Positions 1-8,021 of a stretch of DNA of 18,681 bases are shown here, piece after piece. Each line of letters starts with the position of its first letter. Within the stretch, counting starts at the first letter, position 1. Where the stretch lies: NCBI GenBank assembly GCA_003247275.1, contig QKAA01000079.1:1-18681 (forward strand), in the 5' to 3' direction. The notes beneath the pieces are model-generated. The model was given only the letters and a program-made list of their open reading frames with translations, was not told where the DNA came from and did not search any database. The translations under genes and the position numbers were made by a program. The stretch is from a bacterium (lineage in GTDB: Bacteria; Patescibacteriota; Microgenomatia; UBA1400; RBG-16-45-19).

Positions 1-777
1 GGCGGTATGAGAGGCGGAAGCTGATTGGCCAGCTAATGACTGTCCCCCTTTAAGAAAGATAATGGGTTTTTTGGGAGTAATCTGAGAACAGAGACTAAAG
101 AGTTGATGAGCGTTGGCAAAGGATTCAAGATAAAGCAGAATGACTTTGGTGTGGGGGTCACTAGCGGCGTATTGAAGGGCTTCAATTTCTCCAGTATTGA
201 TTCGGTTGCCAAAGGTAATGGCGTGAGAAAGGCCAATATTCATCATTTGAGCCCAATCGATAATGCCAGTAACTAAGGCACCTGACTGAGAAATAAGCAT
301 GACATTGCCTTTTTGGGGTAATCTGGGACCGAAGGTGGCATTGAGATGATGAATGGGACTTAGGACACCTAAACAGTTGGGCCCCAAAATCGAAACAGGA
401 TATTGGTTAAGGGTGTGAGTAAGTTCTTGTTGAAGAATGGAGCCTTTTGGTCCGGATTCGGCAAAGCCTGCTGAAATCACAATGGCGTGTTTAATGTTAT
501 TTTCATGACACTCAGCGATGATGGGTGAAACCAGGGCTGCAGGGGTAATGATAATGGCTAAATCAACTGGTTTTTTGATGTCGGAAACAGTGGGAAAACA
601 CTTGAGCTTAAGGATGCTATCGGCGTTGGGGTTAACGGGATAAAGGTGACCTGGGTAGTTACCTTCAATAAGGTTTTCTAAGACTTGATAGCCGACTTTG
701 TCTTTTGAGCGGGAGGCACCAATAATGGCGATGGATTTGGGATTGAGAAAAGGAATAAATGAATGTTGGGCAGGCAT
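1..777 (-). CDS. ADP-forming acetate--CoA ligase, alpha (CoA-binding) part, 3' end cut
   Basis: The 259 visible codons run off the window at base 1 with no stop. The protein opens with a Rossmann-type CoA-binding fold (PKSIAIIGAS near residue 14). It continues with succinyl-CoA-synthetase-alpha-like motifs: LGPNCLG, then SQSGAL, then a GNR segment, then LYLES, and ends in SASHTA. Family knowledge: these enzymes turn acyl-CoA, ADP and phosphate into acid, CoA and ATP, through a phosphohistidine in this SHT motif. Here that His is residue 257, two residues before the cut. A beta (ATP-grasp) domain should follow outside the window, fused or separate. An in-frame TAA ten codons upstream of the ATG limits the start. 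No clear Shine-Dalgarno sequence precedes it. As the last gene after phosphoglycerate mutase it fits acetate fermentation with substrate-level ATP formation. A protein-acetylating or CoA-binding-only relative cannot be excluded without the rest. Confidence 0.85.
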   Translation of the reverse strand, partial: MPAQHSFIPFLNPKSIAIIGASRSKDKVGYQVLENLIEGNYPGHLYPVNPNADSILKLKCFPTVSDIKKPVDLAIIITPAALVSPIIAECHENNIKHAIVISAGFAESGPKGSILQQELTHTLNQYPVSILGPNCLGVLSPIHHLNATFGPRLPQKGNVMLISQSGALVTGIIDWAQMMNIGLSHAITFGNRINTGEIEALQYAASDPHTKVILLYLESFANAHQLFSLCSQITPKKPIIFLKGGQSLAGQSASASHTA

Positions 778-816
778 ATATGTTAGCTTACAAGAAATGA
801 TTTACTGGATACAAGC

Positions 817-841
817 AGAGGAAATTACTGTTTACTCCTCT
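817..841. repeat. short inverted repeat in the gpmI-acetate-CoA ligase gap
   Basis: Six-base arms AGAGGA and TCCTCT surround a 13-base loop in the 72-base gap between phosphoglycerate mutase and the ligase. No T-run follows on the transcribed strand, so it does not look like a strong terminator. It might act as a weak processing site or be chance. The rest of the gap shows nothing I can name. Confidence 0.25.
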
Positions 842-849
842 ATTTTCTA

Positions 850-2493
850 TTAGATAAGAGATTGGCCAGACATAGCTTCCGGTTTAGGAAGATTCATAAT
901 TTTTAAAATGGTGGGGGCAACATCGCCTAAAATTCCGGGGGCAAGTTTTTGAGGTACAGATTCGGGAAGATTGCCGTGAATAATGAAAGGTACGAGATTG
1001 GTGGAGTGTTCAGTATCAATACCGCCGGTGCTTAAGTTGATCATTTCTTCAACATTGCCATGATCGGCAGTGATGATGGTGACGCCATGAGCTTCATCAA
1101 CGGCATTAATAATGCTTTTGATGTTTTTGTCGGCATATTCACAGGCTTTAATGCCAGCAGCTAAATTACCGGTATGACCAACCATATCAGGGTTGGCAAA
1201 GTTGATAATAATAAAGTCATAGAGATTGGTTTTTAATCGATCAACTAAGGTTTGGGTTAGTTCAATGGAACTCATTTCTGGTTTTTGGTCGTAAGTGGTG
1301 ACGGGGGGTGAGGGAATAATAATGCGATCTTCGCCGGGATAAGGATCTTCATGTTGGCCATTAATATAGAAGGTAACGAAACGTTCCTTTTCGGTTTCAG
1401 CCATGCGGAGTTGACGGAGACCGGCATCGGCGATGACTTTACCCAAAGGATTTTCAATATTTTCTGGAGGAAAAGCCACGTGGACGGGTAAGCCACTTTC
1501 GTATTCGGTCATGGTGACAAAGTAGAGGTTGGCAATGAGTGGCCCACGCTCAAATGGAGCTTTGGAACTACTGGGCTGTTGGTTTCGAATGAGGTGGGAT
1601 TTGTAATATTTGATGGCGTAAGGGTCGAAACCTTCTTGTTTGAATGAGACGTATTCAAAATTGGGATAAACGAAGACCTTAGTTAATTGTCGGGGTCGAT
1701 CAATTCTGAAATTAAAAAAGATAACGGCATCATTTTCTTTAATAACGGTGGGTTTGTTATCTTTGTCGGGAATAATAAGGGGTTTGATAAATTCGTCAGT
1801 GACTCCCTGTTGGTAGGAGTTAATAATCCCCTCTTTGGCGGTTTTGACGATAGTCCCCTCACCTTGGGTCATAGCCTTATAGGCGATTTCGGTGCGTTCC
1901 CAGCGGTGATCTCGGTCCATGGCGTAATAACGGCCAACGATGGAAGCAATTCTGCCCAATTTAACTTCGTCGAGTTTTTGTTCAATACGATGGATGAAAT
2001 TTACGCCTGAAGTGGGCGGTGAATCTCTGCCATCGGTGATGAGATGGAGAGCAACATCGGTAGCTTCATGTTTTTTGCAGGTATGGATAAGGGCCAATAA
2101 GTGATCGATGTGAGAGTGAACTCCACCGGAGCCGACCAAGCCAATTAAGTGGAGAGTACTGTTATTTTGTTTGGAGTGATTGATAGCGGCTAAAAATTCG
2201 GGATTGTGGACAAAGCTGCCATCGGCAATTGATTGATTGATGCGTTGCAAATCTTGATAGACGATTCTGCCAGCGCCAATATTAAGGTGTCCAGTTTCGG
2301 TATTGCCGTCTTCACCTTTAGGTAAACCAACGGATTCGCCTGAGGCTTCAAGCTCGGTGTAATGATCAGTTTGGGATAACTGATCCATGGTGGGGGTTTG
2401 AGCGAGAGCAATAGCATTCCCCTGATTTTTGGGGGCAATTCCCCATCCATCAAGAATTATAAGCACGACTGGTCGAGTTGAAACTGATTGCAT
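850..2493 (-). CDS. gpmI: 2,3-bisphosphoglycerate-independent phosphoglycerate mutase (alkaline phosphatase superfamily)
   Basis: Interconverts 3- and 2-phosphoglycerate in the cytoplasm through a phospho-enzyme, using two divalent metals. Motifs in order: LDGWG (metal Asp15), GNTETGH (64-69, nucleophile loop), VHSHIDH (His126), DGRD (154-157), NFRIDRPRQL (261-270), MTEY, AETEKERFVTFYINGQ (365-380), NFANPDMVGHTG (Asp436, His440), ADHGN (Asp477, His478) and TEHST (His496). Family members read NSEVGH in the loop, so the nucleophilic Ser is Thr65 here. At 547 residues it is longer than the usual 510-515. An extra stretch of about 25 residues, rich in Tyr, Lys and Ser, lies between residues 272 and 322. 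The ATG is six bases after the enolase stop with no clear ribosome binding site, which suggests translational coupling to eno. Confidence 0.95.
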   Translation of the reverse strand: MQSVSTRPVVLIILDGWGIAPKNQGNAIALAQTPTMDQLSQTDHYTELEASGESVGLPKGEDGNTETGHLNIGAGRIVYQDLQRINQSIADGSFVHNPEFLAAINHSKQNNSTLHLIGLVGSGGVHSHIDHLLALIHTCKKHEATDVALHLITDGRDSPPTSGVNFIHRIEQKLDEVKLGRIASIVGRYYAMDRDHRWERTEIAYKAMTQGEGTIVKTAKEGIINSYQQGVTDEFIKPLIIPDKDNKPTVIKENDAVIFFNFRIDRPRQLTKVFVYPNFEYVSFKQEGFDPYAIKYYKSHLIRNQQPSSSKAPFERGPLIANLYFVTMTEYESGLPVHVAFPPENIENPLGKVIADAGLRQLRMAETEKERFVTFYINGQHEDPYPGEDRIIIPSPPVTTYDQKPEMSSIELTQTLVDRLKTNLYDFIIINFANPDMVGHTGNLAAGIKACEYADKNIKSIINAVDEAHGVTIITADHGNVEEMINLSTGGIDTEHSTNLVPFIIHGNLPESVPQKLAPGILGDVAPTILKIMNLPKPEAMSGQSLI

Positions 2494-2499
2494 GATGAT

Positions 2500-3777
2500 T
2501 TAGGCGGCTGCTTCGGTTACATTAATATCTTCTTCAATTTGGAGGAGACGATTGTATTTAACAATACGTTCGCCGCGGCTGGGTGCACCAAATTTGGCAT
2601 ATTCGGCGCCAATCCCAACGGCAAAATCAGCGATAAAGTAATCGTTGGTTTCACCTGATCGATTGGAAACTTGAATGGAGAAATTGGCGTCTTTGGCGGT
2701 CTTAACCACGTCAATAACTTCAGTAATGGTACCAGCCTCATTTGGTTTAATCAGGATAGCATTACAGGATTTAAGGTCGATAGCTTTTTGAAGTCGTTTT
2801 TTATTGGTGGTGAGGTGATCGTCGCCAACGATAACGACTTTGCCTTGGAATTCTTTGGTGAGGGTGGCCCAACTGGTCCAATCATCTTCAAATAAGGGAT
2901 CTTCGAGGGAGAAAATGTGGTATTCGTCGTTTAGATCTTTGTAATACTCAATAAATTCTTTGTTGGAGAAGGCTTGAGAGCGATCTTTGATGGAGTATTT
3001 ATTGTTTTTAAATAAGGTGTTGGCAGCGACATCTAACCCCAAGAACACATCATGACCGAATTGGTAGCGGGTGTTTTTGATGGCTAGCATCATGACTTCA
3101 AGGGCATCAAGATTGGTGAATAGGTTGGGGGCAAAGCCACCCTCAACTCCGGTCGAGTGGATGGCGTTTTTACTAATCAGGGTATCTTCTAGGGCCTTAA
3201 AGATTTCGATGCCAATTTGGAGGCCTTGGTGAAAATGGAATCTAGATGAAGGAATAATTAAAAATTCTTGGAAGTTAAGATTGCCGGCGCCGTGTTTACC
3301 ACCATTGATGACGTTAAAGGCGGGAGTGGGAATAGTTAGATTTTCAGAAAGGCGGTATTTGAGAGAAAGATAGCGGTAGACAGGAATGCCGTAGGCTGCA
3401 GCTCCTGCCTTACAGACTGCTTGAGAAACGGCCAGGATAGCGTTAACGCCGAGTTTGGATTTATTTTCTGTACCATCAAGCTCATTGAGGAGGTTATCAA
3501 TGGTGGCTTGGTTGGTGGGATCAAGACCATGTAGTTTGGGAGCAATAACAGTATTGATGTTGGCGACAGCTTTAAGTACGCCCATGCCATTAAAACGAGT
3601 GCCATCTTTGTCGCGGAGCTCAATGGCTTCGTGCTTACCGGTTGAGGCACCAGTAGGAACGGAGGTGGTGATAGAGATGCCGTTATTGAGCCAAAGAGTC
3701 GCTTCAATGGTGGGGACACCTCGACAATCGAGAATTTCTCTGGCTTTGATGGTGTGAATGGTTGGCAGATTTGGCAT
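2500..3777 (-). CDS. eno: enolase (phosphopyruvate hydratase)
   Basis: Converts 2-phosphoglycerate to PEP in lower glycolysis. It is a full-length enolase of 425 residues. Recognisable blocks (yeast numbering in brackets): REILDCRG, PTGASTGKHEA with Ser45 (S39), LDGTENKS, NGGKHGAGN with His162 (H159), EGGFAP with Glu212 (E211), LGLDVA with metal Asp249 (D246), SLEDPLFEDDW with Glu292 (E295), VGDD with Asp319 (D320), LIKPNEAGT with Lys344 (K345), SNRSGET and KFGAPSRGER with Lys395 (K396). One active-site change stands out: the usual SHRSGET is SNRSGET, so yeast His373 is Asn372. The residue before the conserved Glu212 is Val rather than Asp. The gene lies 21 bases after the PEP-synthase homologue. 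That gap holds a TATAAT-like hexamer at 3789-3794 without a good -35 box. Confidence 0.95.
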   Translation of the reverse strand: MPNLPTIHTIKAREILDCRGVPTIEATLWLNNGISITTSVPTGASTGKHEAIELRDKDGTRFNGMGVLKAVANINTVIAPKLHGLDPTNQATIDNLLNELDGTENKSKLGVNAILAVSQAVCKAGAAAYGIPVYRYLSLKYRLSENLTIPTPAFNVINGGKHGAGNLNFQEFLIIPSSRFHFHQGLQIGIEIFKALEDTLISKNAIHSTGVEGGFAPNLFTNLDALEVMMLAIKNTRYQFGHDVFLGLDVAANTLFKNNKYSIKDRSQAFSNKEFIEYYKDLNDEYHIFSLEDPLFEDDWTSWATLTKEFQGKVVIVGDDHLTTNKKRLQKAIDLKSCNAILIKPNEAGTITEVIDVVKTAKDANFSIQVSNRSGETNDYFIADFAVGIGAEYAKFGAPSRGERIVKYNRLLQIEEDINVTEAAA

Positions 3778-3798
3778 GATTCTTTTTTATTATAGCGT

Positions 3799-6057
3799 TT
3801 ATTTGTTGCTGACTAATTTGGCTTCAGCAGCCATTAACCATTGTTTAACTTGATCAAACCGGGGTGGATTAATAATAATTTCAGCAACACCGGTATTAAC
3901 CAATTGAGTGATGGTGTTGGCAGCGTGGTCTATTTGATATGAGGTGACCATGCAGGGAACATGATTTTTGTTGGATAAATCAACTGCTTTTCTGATTGAT
4001 TCAAGAATAGTTGATTGAGTGAGGCTAATTTGTTGATCGACTTCTAAGCTACTAGGATCATATCCTTGGAGACCGAGAGCTAATAAATCTAGGTCGAGGA
4101 TAAAACCATCAATCCCTTCAGCTTTAAGAGTTGGAATTTGGTCAATAGCGGAGAGAGTACCAATTTTGGCGTAGAGTTTAAACGAAGGAGAACGGTAGAG
4201 GTTAGCGGCAGCGATGATGCGCTTTATTTTTTTGAGTTCTTCGATGTCGCGAATAAGTGGGAGACAGAGCCAGAGGTTTTTTATCTGTTGCTTCTGGCGT
4301 AATTGACGAATAATACTGAGTTCAAGATTAAAAACCGATGGATCATGAATAGTGCGATAGGCGCCGCGGAAACCAAATGAAGAGTTGTGCTCGTAGGTAG
4401 GTTCATAGCTGGTGCCATGATCTAATTTTCTAGCAACGTCGGTGGATAGATCAATGGGGTGATAGATAACCGGTCTTTCACCAAAAAGATGGGCAGTGTC
4501 AGTTATCTTTTGGGTGAGGTCATCAGTGAGGGCATTTTTGTGGTTATTAACGAGGCGTTTGGGATGAATGCCAAATTTGGTGACGAGATCATTACCGAGA
4601 AGGAGGCCAACACCGTCAGCTTGTTGGTAAATTGATTGAGCTTCTTGGTTAATTTGATTGATATAGAGGTGGATACGGGTTGCAGTATGTTGAGGGGTTT
4701 TGGTAGCGGTGGTGGGGGCAGTAAGTGGGGCCACTGATTTAATGATTGAGTCTTGGTTAGGTGAGGCGTGGTTTTGATAAACTTCGCCCTTGATGGCATT
4801 GATAGTAACAACTTGATTATCTGGTATAGCGATTGTTTTGGTGCCAACCAAGGTGGGGATGCCAATTTCTCTGGCAGCTTGAGCGATGCCTGAATCAATG
4901 CCGCCTGATTCAATAATAATGCCGGCAGCTTGCTTGATGCGACGGATAAACTGAGCATCAGCCTCTTTAACAACAACGATTTTGCCATTTAAAACACCGG
5001 TATTTTGGTTAATACGAACGATTGGTCCAGTGGCGATACCTGGAGAAGCAACTAAACCGTTAGCGATAAATTTTTGTTTTTGGTTGACTCTCTTTAAGTG
5101 CCTCACAATAGATGGTTGTTGTAATTCGAGGGGTTTAAAGCGGGTGAAATAGAGGCCAGATTTGGAAATAAACCAGTTGATAACTTGAGGACCTAATTGG
5201 TGAGAATGAATTTTATTGGCGGCGTCGATTAATTGCTTAATTTGGTCTGATTGGAGTTTTTGTTGGAATTGCTTTTGAAGAGCAATTTTTTTCTTTTTGT
5301 AGTGACCAAAATGATCAACAGTAATTTCGACGTTTTGGTGAGATTGTTGTTTACTGAGTAAAACTCCTGTTTTCTTATCAACGATGTAGATATCAGCATC
5401 AATCTCGGCTTTGTCGGCTTGGGGGTTAGCGCCATATATGGCTTCGATTTTAACTGCATTTTTATTGTTGGTGATCGGTTCAATGGTGGTGATGGTGCCG
5501 CTGGTGATGGCGACTTGATGGTCACTGATCATAATGGGCGGTTGAATCAGGCCTTGGTTGCGACTGATGAGATGGAGAGTAAGAGCGTGTGGGGTTAGCT
5601 GGGCACTCCAAAGTTGACGGAGGAAATCAAGTAAGGCGGTTTCGCCCTTAATAATGGGAATGGAATAGGAAACAGGAACTTTGGTTTGAGGGGCGGCACT
5701 AATGGTTAAATGGGCCCAGTTTTTGTGGAGATGCTGATGATAACTTTGGCTAATTGAGTCGCTCAGTTTTGGATCAAAAGGGTGTCTTCTGACTAATCTT
5801 TGTAATTCTTGAGATACGGCATTCATTTGCTCCGGGGAGGTAGGATTTCCGTTTTGAACGATTTGCTGCCACTTTTTCTGACCATCTTGATAATGGAGAA
5901 AGTGTTTAAAAACTTCTGAGGTGATAATAATGGCAGGTGGAGTAGGAAGGTTGAGTTGATCAATGATCACTCGAGAATAGGCTTTGTTGCCAACTATATC
6001 GGCATTAAGTTCATTTTTTTTGTTTGGAATCGAAATAATGTCCGGCACGAAAACCAT
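3799..6057 (-). CDS. PEP synthase/pyruvate phosphate dikinase homologue lacking catalytic residues (probable pseudoenzyme)
   Basis: The 752 residues keep the three-part plan of PpsA: a degraded ATP-binding part (about 1-310), a swivelling phosphohistidine domain (about 330-425) and a C-terminal PEP/pyruvate TIM barrel (about 455-745). Family landmarks are recognisable but altered. GGxTCHAAI, with the phosphorylated His, reads GGIDSGIAQ (385-393), putting Gly390 at the His. The catalytic Cys-Gly pair near 705 reads Thr-Ser. The barrel Arg of GVGLxRxE is Leu487, the metal-binding METPS reads IGTLS, and the ATP-domain VRSS and QARP motifs read TIS and TRFKP. NxxxGFRGxxR is kept (558-568). The frame is open throughout, so it is not a decaying pseudogene by sequence. 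AAGGAGG lies 11 bases before the ATG. It is probably transcribed with eno and gpmI, so I infer a regulatory, binding or lost function and would not annotate it as active PpsA. Confidence 0.8.
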   Translation of the reverse strand: MVFVPDIISIPNKKNELNADIVGNKAYSRVIIDQLNLPTPPAIIITSEVFKHFLHYQDGQKKWQQIVQNGNPTSPEQMNAVSQELQRLVRRHPFDPKLSDSISQSYHQHLHKNWAHLTISAAPQTKVPVSYSIPIIKGETALLDFLRQLWSAQLTPHALTLHLISRNQGLIQPPIMISDHQVAITSGTITTIEPITNNKNAVKIEAIYGANPQADKAEIDADIYIVDKKTGVLLSKQQSHQNVEITVDHFGHYKKKKIALQKQFQQKLQSDQIKQLIDAANKIHSHQLGPQVINWFISKSGLYFTRFKPLELQQPSIVRHLKRVNQKQKFIANGLVASPGIATGPIVRINQNTGVLNGKIVVVKEADAQFIRRIKQAAGIIIESGGIDSGIAQAAREIGIPTLVGTKTIAIPDNQVVTINAIKGEVYQNHASPNQDSIIKSVAPLTAPTTATKTPQHTATRIHLYINQINQEAQSIYQQADGVGLLLGNDLVTKFGIHPKRLVNNHKNALTDDLTQKITDTAHLFGERPVIYHPIDLSTDVARKLDHGTSYEPTYEHNSSFGFRGAYRTIHDPSVFNLELSIIRQLRQKQQIKNLWLCLPLIRDIEELKKIKRIIAAANLYRSPSFKLYAKIGTLSAIDQIPTLKAEGIDGFILDLDLLALGLQGYDPSSLEVDQQISLTQSTILESIRKAVDLSNKNHVPCMVTSYQIDHAANTITQLVNTGVAEIIINPPRFDQVKQWLMAAEAKLVSNK

Positions 6058-6083
6058 GGGCAGGTCCCCCTCCTTATTAGTTT

Positions 6084-6112
6084 ATTGTAAAGATGTCGGA
6101 ACCAAGTTACAA
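6084..6112 (-). promoter_or_regulatory. candidate sigma70-type promoter for the PPS-like-eno-gpmI group
   Basis: Reading the minus strand, TTGTAA (6107-6112) and TACAAT (6084-6089) are separated by exactly 17 bases. This sits in the 86-base gap after the isomerase gene. The -10 matches consensus at 5 of 6 and the -35 at 4 of 6. The start would fall about 20 bases before the ATG at 6057, downstream of which the three genes run closely spaced. No clear terminator for the upstream gene is visible, so read-through is likely. Confidence 0.4.
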
Positions 6113-6143
6113 GAAACAAGATTGTTGATGGATGAGAGTTTTG

Positions 6144-7217
6144 TTAACTGACGGATTTTAGCTGTTGTTTGAAGTAGTCGACCCAAGGAATAGGTGCAGG
6201 ATCGATTCCGTGCAGCATAGCTAGATAAAAGTTGGTGTATGCTCCTAATTGAATGACTTCAAAAGCTTGAGTTACGATATCTTCCGCTTCTAGGTTGATA
6301 AGGTTGGTTTGATAGTGATTTTTTTCAATCACATCTTTGGTGACATTAATTCTTGTTTGGTTTTTTTGACTATAGAGGGTGGAATTAATCAGCCAAAAAA
6401 TGCAGGAGTCTGGAGCGGTTTCTGGATGAGATAAGGCCTCAAGATAATGATGGTTCATTTCGGGAATGGCTAATTCAACGGTAAGATGCTTAGCATTTTC
6501 GTTTAACTGGTTGTTAAAGACGTGGGTGGCGCCAGTAAGATGTTCGGCGCTAATTAAGTAAATAAGTTTATTCACTGCGGAATTAGCTAAATTTTTGGCA
6601 AGATTGTCAGTGGTTTCGGGAGCGAATTGAGAGGCTTTTTTCTTTAAGAATTCAATCGTCTTGGTGAGGTCAATACTGCTGCTATCAATTAAACCAAAGC
6701 TGTTTAACAATCCAATTTGACCGGTGATGGCGTAACCGATGGCCATGCGAGGCTGGTTGCTGGGATTGTATTGAGGATTAATGAGGTAGATGGGATAGTG
6801 GTTCTCGGTTGCCAGTTTGGCCAAATCACCTCCAGCAGTAATAACGGCAATTTGAGCGCCTTTTTCTTTGGCTGCTTTGGCGGCCGCAAGAGTTTCTTCA
6901 GTGGTGCCGGAGTAACTGGAGAGAATAACTAAAGTATTTTGGTTAACATAGCCGGGAAGAGTGTAGTCTTTAACGATTTCTAGGGGGACTTTCAAGGATT
7001 GTTTGGCTAGGGCTTGAATAACGACAGCGCCCAAGTTTGAGCCGCCCATGCCAGCGACGATGATATGGTTAATCCCCTGCCCAGCTTGGTGGTTGTCAAG
7101 TTTTGAGGTGTTATTCCAAGCATCCTCAATTTGTTGAGGTAGCTGTTCAATCGAACCTAATACATTTGAGATATCGAGTTGACTGATAGCATTGCGATCA
7201 GATAGGTCGGTAGACAT
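6144..7217 (-). CDS. bifunctional phosphoglucose/phosphomannose isomerase
   Basis: Interconverts fructose 6-phosphate with glucose 6-phosphate and mannose 6-phosphate. At 357 residues it matches the compact archaeal-type PGI/PMI family, not the 450-550 residue classical Pgi. It has two SIS domains: GMGGSNLG (56-63) and the phosphate-binding SYSGTTEET (101-109). Expected catalytic residues are present: Glu240 in QLNENAK, His256 in PEMNHH, Lys350 in the C-terminal DYFK, and Arg157 in QPRM. AGGAG lies nine bases before the ATG. It follows the HAD gene by 17 bases and belongs with the hexose-phosphate mutase two genes upstream. Together they connect glucose-1-P, glucose-6-P, mannose-6-P and fructose-6-P. 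Confidence 0.92.
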   Translation of the reverse strand: MSTDLSDRNAISQLDISNVLGSIEQLPQQIEDAWNNTSKLDNHQAGQGINHIIVAGMGGSNLGAVVIQALAKQSLKVPLEIVKDYTLPGYVNQNTLVILSSYSGTTEETLAAAKAAKEKGAQIAVITAGGDLAKLATENHYPIYLINPQYNPSNQPRMAIGYAITGQIGLLNSFGLIDSSSIDLTKTIEFLKKKASQFAPETTDNLAKNLANSAVNKLIYLISAEHLTGATHVFNNQLNENAKHLTVELAIPEMNHHYLEALSHPETAPDSCIFWLINSTLYSQKNQTRINVTKDVIEKNHYQTNLINLEAEDIVTQAFEVIQLGAYTNFYLAMLHGIDPAPIPWVDYFKQQLKSVS

Positions 7218-7234
7218 TTTTATTACTCCTTTTT

Positions 7235-7906
7235 TTATTTAACGTAACTTAAAAATTCGGCAATAGCGGGCTTTAATTCAGTAAGATGAGGGTTAGTGTG
7301 GGCAAGCTCAATCGTGGCGATGCCTAATTTTTTGGCAGGATCTAAATCATCCTTTTTTGAATCACCTATTACAAGGGCTTGTTTGGGATTAATGTGATGC
7401 AATTCGAGAATACTTTGATAAAAACCAGGATGAGGCTTCATGGAGCCGATATCAGAAGCGGTGACAATGGTGTCGATGTATTTATATAAATCGCAGCTTT
7501 TTAGCTTCTTTTTGGTGAGAGAACGAATGGAGTTTGAGGCAACGGCAACTGTGCCTCCCTCTTCTTTAATCCAACTAACTAACTCTTTGGCGCCGGGAAC
7601 GGGTTTAATTGAAGACAGGAGTTCTTTTTCATAGATAGTGACGGTGGGAGAAATGAGTTTGGGGTTGATACGGTGATGTTCACAAATGTTAGAGAGCGAA
7701 TATTCGAAAATACGTTTTTCGGGGGCATATTCTGATGAAGTGATTGATTGGACATCTTTTTTCCAGTGGTTGTAGAGTTTGTCGAATTCGAGTTTGGCTT
7801 CTTTGGCTAAAAAGCGAATGGCGGATTCGTAAGCAGCTTTGGCCGCTGGACGATTCATAACGAGGGTGTTGTCTAGATCAAATATAATCACTCGTGTTTC
7901 AGGCAT
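7235..7906 (-). CDS. HAD-superfamily hydrolase (phosphoglycolate phosphatase-like)
   Basis: All four HAD motifs are present in 223 residues. Motif I is DLDNTL (nucleophile Asp10, acid Asp12), motif II is VASNS (Ser124), motif III Lys157 is in SMKPHPGFY, and motif IV is GDSKKDD (Asp182, Asp186 or Asp187). A helical cap lies between motifs I and II (about 18-100), the type-I layout of phosphoglycolate phosphatase and beta-phosphoglucomutase relatives. The substrate cannot be read from sequence. Its place between the hexose mutase and isomerase suggests a sugar phosphate or phosphoglycolate. GGAGG sits six to seven bases before the ATG, one of the strongest ribosome binding sites in the window. 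Its stop is 17 bases before the isomerase start. Confidence 0.88.
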   Translation of the reverse strand: MPETRVIIFDLDNTLVMNRPAAKAAYESAIRFLAKEAKLEFDKLYNHWKKDVQSITSSEYAPEKRIFEYSLSNICEHHRINPKLISPTVTIYEKELLSSIKPVPGAKELVSWIKEEGGTVAVASNSIRSLTKKKLKSCDLYKYIDTIVTASDIGSMKPHPGFYQSILELHHINPKQALVIGDSKKDDLDPAKKLGIATIELAHTNPHLTELKPAIAEFLSYVK

Positions 7907-7987
7907 GAAAAACCTCCGTTGATTGATATTTTAGTACAGGGATAAATAACTATCATGAAGTACTCTTATTGTACCGCTTCATTATTG

Positions 7988-8018
7988 CTTGACTTTTACT
8001 CCTGGTATTAGTGTCAAG
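7988..8018. repeat. inverted repeat in the 115-base gap before the HAD gene
   Basis: Arms CTTGAC (7988-7993) and GTCAAG (8013-8018) are perfect six-base complements around a 19-base loop, just after the stop of the hexose mutase. It has no T-run, so it is a poor intrinsic terminator. It could be an operator half-site pair. The same gap holds three GTAC words (7934-7974) and the strong ribosome binding site of the HAD gene. I found no convincing -35/-10 pair. Confidence 0.3.
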
Positions 8019-8021
8019 AGA

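Noticed and set aside
3789..3815. A promoter inside the gap between the PPS-like gene and eno
   Set aside because: TATAAT is perfect, but the only -35-like word (TAGTCA) is 15 bases away, too close. A-rich sequence before a start can give TATAAT by chance.
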